Positions 62,655 to 64,000 of a stretch of 64,000 bases of DNA are shown here, piece by piece. The notes under the pieces were generated by a model, which had not been told where the DNA came from, did no database searches, and saw only the letters and a list, made by a program, of their open reading frames with translations. This DNA comes from Massilia aurea (GTDB lineage: Bacteria > Pseudomonadota > Gammaproteobacteria > Burkholderiales > Burkholderiaceae_D): assembly GCF_024753205.1 (NCBI RefSeq), contig NZ_JANUGZ010000003.1, forward strand, positions 496,001 through 560,000, written 5' to 3'. Position 1 is the stretch's first letter; every line of letters begins with the position of its first letter. A program made the translations under genes and the position numbers.

Positions 62655-62936
62655 TTACGCTGCGACTGCTTCCGCTGCTTCGTTAGCAACGACGGTCACG
62701 AATTGCTTCGAGCCGACGCCTTGCTTGACGAACTTGACGGTGCCAGTGACCAGCGCGAACAGGGTGTGATCCTTGCCCGTACCGACGCCGGTGCCAGCGC
62801 GCACTGGGGTGCCGCGCTGACGAATGATGATGCCGCCGGCATTGACTGCCTGGCCGCCGTAGACTTTCACGCCGAGGCGCTTGCTTTCTGAGTCACGGCC
62901 GTTGCGGGTAGTACCGCCGCCTTTTTTGTGTGCCAT
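62655..62936 (-). CDS. rpmA: 50S ribosomal protein L27
   Basis: 93 residues. N-terminus [20 protein letters not shown] and [20 protein letters not shown] are diagnostic of L27, whose N-terminal tail reaches the peptidyl-transferase centre. Separated from rplU by 43 bp on the same strand. Confidence 0.98.
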   Translation of the reverse strand: MAHKKGGGTTRNGRDSESKRLGVKVYGGQAVNAGGIIIRQRGTPVRAGTGVGTGKDHTLFALVTGTVKFVKQGVGSKQFVTVVANEAAEAVAA

Positions 62937-62979
62937 TTATTTACTCCTGGATGACGTTGCTGGGGACCGGAAACGGGGA

Positions 62980-63291
62980 TTAGCCGTTGATCGAAACGAT
63001 CTGGATTTCGGTGAAGTTTTGGCGATGGCCCATACGCTTCTGGTAGTGCTTACGACGACGCATCTTGAAGATACGCACTTTGTCGTGGCGACCCTGCGAA
63101 ACCACTTTCACCAGCACCGTTGCACCTTCGACCAGCGGAGCACCAAACTTGATGCTTTCGCCTTCGCCAAGGGCGAGGACCTGATCGATCGTGAGTTCGG
63201 AACCAATGTCTGCCGGTATCTGTTCTACTTTAAGTTTTTCACCAGCGACAACTTTGTATTGCTTGCCACCGGTTTTTATGACCGCGTACAT
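62980..63291 (-). CDS. rplU: 50S ribosomal protein L21
   Basis: 103 residues from ATG 63291, which has GAGG upstream and gives the canonical start [14 protein letters not shown]; a frame-compatible ATG 18 bp earlier is rejected. [14 protein letters not shown] near the C-terminus is typical of L21, which binds 23S rRNA. First gene of the rplU-rpmA unit, with a strong promoter upstream. Confidence 0.97.
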   Translation of the reverse strand: MYAVIKTGGKQYKVVAGEKLKVEQIPADIGSELTIDQVLALGEGESIKFGAPLVEGATVLVKVVSQGRHDKVRIFKMRRRKHYQKRMGHRQNFTEIQIVSING

Positions 63292-63382
63292 GATTTGAAA
63301 CCTCATCAAATGTTAAAAGAACCCCTCGGCGCGTCGGCCCGCGCTTGACACGCAGGACTAATCTTAAGCCGGGGAACAGAGG

Positions 63383-63411
63383 ATTATACATAAGTCGGTG
63401 CAGTGCGTCAA
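63383..63411 (-). promoter_or_regulatory. Sigma-70 promoter of rplU-rpmA
   Basis: On the minus strand TTGACG (63411-63406), a 17-bp spacer and a perfect TATAAT (63388-63383). Transcription would start about 85 bases before the rplU ATG. Confidence 0.8.
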
Positions 63412-63517
63412 AACCATTCGGCGATCGCTTCACGACATCGGGCGGCATCCATGGCTGCCTCGCCCGCTCTCCCGCAAGCGCGCCCCTCTCAGCCCGACGG
63501 TTCGCCCTCCCATGACG

Positions 63518-63523
63518 TATAAT
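63518..63523 (+). promoter_or_regulatory. Candidate -10 element of ispB
   Basis: TATAAT about 44 bp before the ispB start. No clear -35 hexamer at the right spacing. Confidence 0.4.
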
Positions 63524-63566
63524 CGCCCCACTCTTATAGTTAACCCAACGCTCACGCAGGTCAGCC

Positions 63567-64000
63567 TTGTCAGCCGCTACCCAACACGCCCAACAGAACA
63601 CCATCGTCCAGTCGATCGCGCCCGATATGGAGGCCGTCAACACGGTGATCCGCCAGCGGCTGCATTCCGAAGTCACGCTGGTCAACCAGATCGCCGAGTA
63701 CATCATCAGTGCCGGCGGCAAGCGCATCCGTCCAGTACTGGTGCTGCTGCTGGCCAATGCCTATGGCTACCGGGGCACCGCGCACCATGAGCTGGCCGCC
63801 GTCGTCGAATTCATCCACACCGCAACGCTGCTGCATGACGACGTCGTCGACGAATCGTCGATGCGCCGCGGCCGCCAGACCGCCAACGCGCTGTTCGGCA
63901 ACGCGGCCTCGGTGCTGGTCGGCGACTTCCTGTACTCGCGCGCTTTCCAGATGATGGTTGGCCTGGACAGCATGCGCATCATGCAGATCCTGTCCGACGC
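63567..64000 (+). CDS. ispB: Octaprenyl/polyprenyl diphosphate synthase, N-terminal part (runs off window)
   Basis: 144 codons are present before the window ends. The reading starts at TTG 63567 (SAATQHAQQNTIVQSIAPD); the first internal ATG, in the PDMEAV segment, is an alternative. Seen: SAGGKRIRPVLVLLLA and the first aspartate-rich motif LLHDDVVDESSMRRG, which binds magnesium and the allylic diphosphate. The enzyme makes the side chain of ubiquinone. Divergent from rplU, the usual arrangement in proteobacteria. Confidence 0.93.
   Translation, partial: MSAATQHAQQNTIVQSIAPDMEAVNTVIRQRLHSEVTLVNQIAEYIISAGGKRIRPVLVLLLANAYGYRGTAHHELAAVVEFIHTATLLHDDVVDESSMRRGRQTANALFGNAASVLVGDFLYSRAFQMMVGLDSMRIMQILSD

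Overview
The window looks like chromosomal DNA of a high-GC betaproteobacterium of the order Burkholderiales, most likely family Oxalobacteraceae (Massilia/Duganella/Janthinobacterium-like). This is an inference from gene content and order: yhdP-nitrilase-tldD, glnE, glnA-ntrB-ntrC, a Burkholderiales-type intracellular PHA depolymerase, soluble rsxB next to nth, rplU-rpmA-obgE-proB with divergent ispB, and many large TonB-dependent receptors. No rRNA, tRNA, CRISPR or prophage was seen. Gene density is ordinary, and most long open frames opposite real genes are codon-bias shadows.

Layout. 1-5148 (minus): start of tldD, a nitrilase-family amidase and the AsmA-like yhdP. 5357-8116: glnE. 8521-14651: two tandem paralogous TonB-dependent receptors, each with its own promoter and terminator, then map. 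15796-16494: a lower-GC patch with a secreted six-cysteine miniprotein and a membrane-anchored glutaredoxin. 16882-19767: a third receptor. 20246-21314: a complete IS1595-type insertion sequence with terminal repeats and an 8-bp target duplication, placed in the T-tract of the gapA terminator. 21369-24466: gapA and tkt. 24590: rsmE. 25391-31981: receptors four and five. 32563-36005: an FAD-dependent dehydrogenase, an RhtA-like exporter and corA.

36076-41646 is a nitrogen-control locus: ntrC, ntrB, a DUF4124 gene, glnA with a sigma-54 promoter and three candidate NtrC sites, and a divergent rhodanese. Together with glnE upstream, this covers transcriptional and covalent control of glutamine synthetase. 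41648-48407 holds a secreted CocE/NonD-type hydrolase and an overlapping pair made of a bifunctional PBP-like protein and a membrane-tethered TAXI-type binding protein. 48780-52458 holds an EI24-type membrane protein, an FKBP isomerase, an acyl-CoA-binding protein, a PHA-system protein and an M4-like metalloprotease homologue without a signal peptide. 52726-57712 carries redox and DNA-repair genes (fdxA, ferredoxin-NADP reductase, rsxB, nth) around phaZ and an RcnB-like gene. 57709-64000 holds an NTF2-like protein, a chemoreceptor, proB, a small membrane protein, obgE, rpmA, rplU and the start of ispB.

Leads most worth follow-up: the mirror-symmetric six-cysteine miniprotein beside a probably periplasm-facing glutaredoxin; the M4-like protein with a complete active site but no export signal; the PBP/TAXI gene pair with a substituted glycosyltransferase motif; the insertion sequence placed in an intrinsic terminator; and the readable NtrC/sigma-54 control region of glnA.
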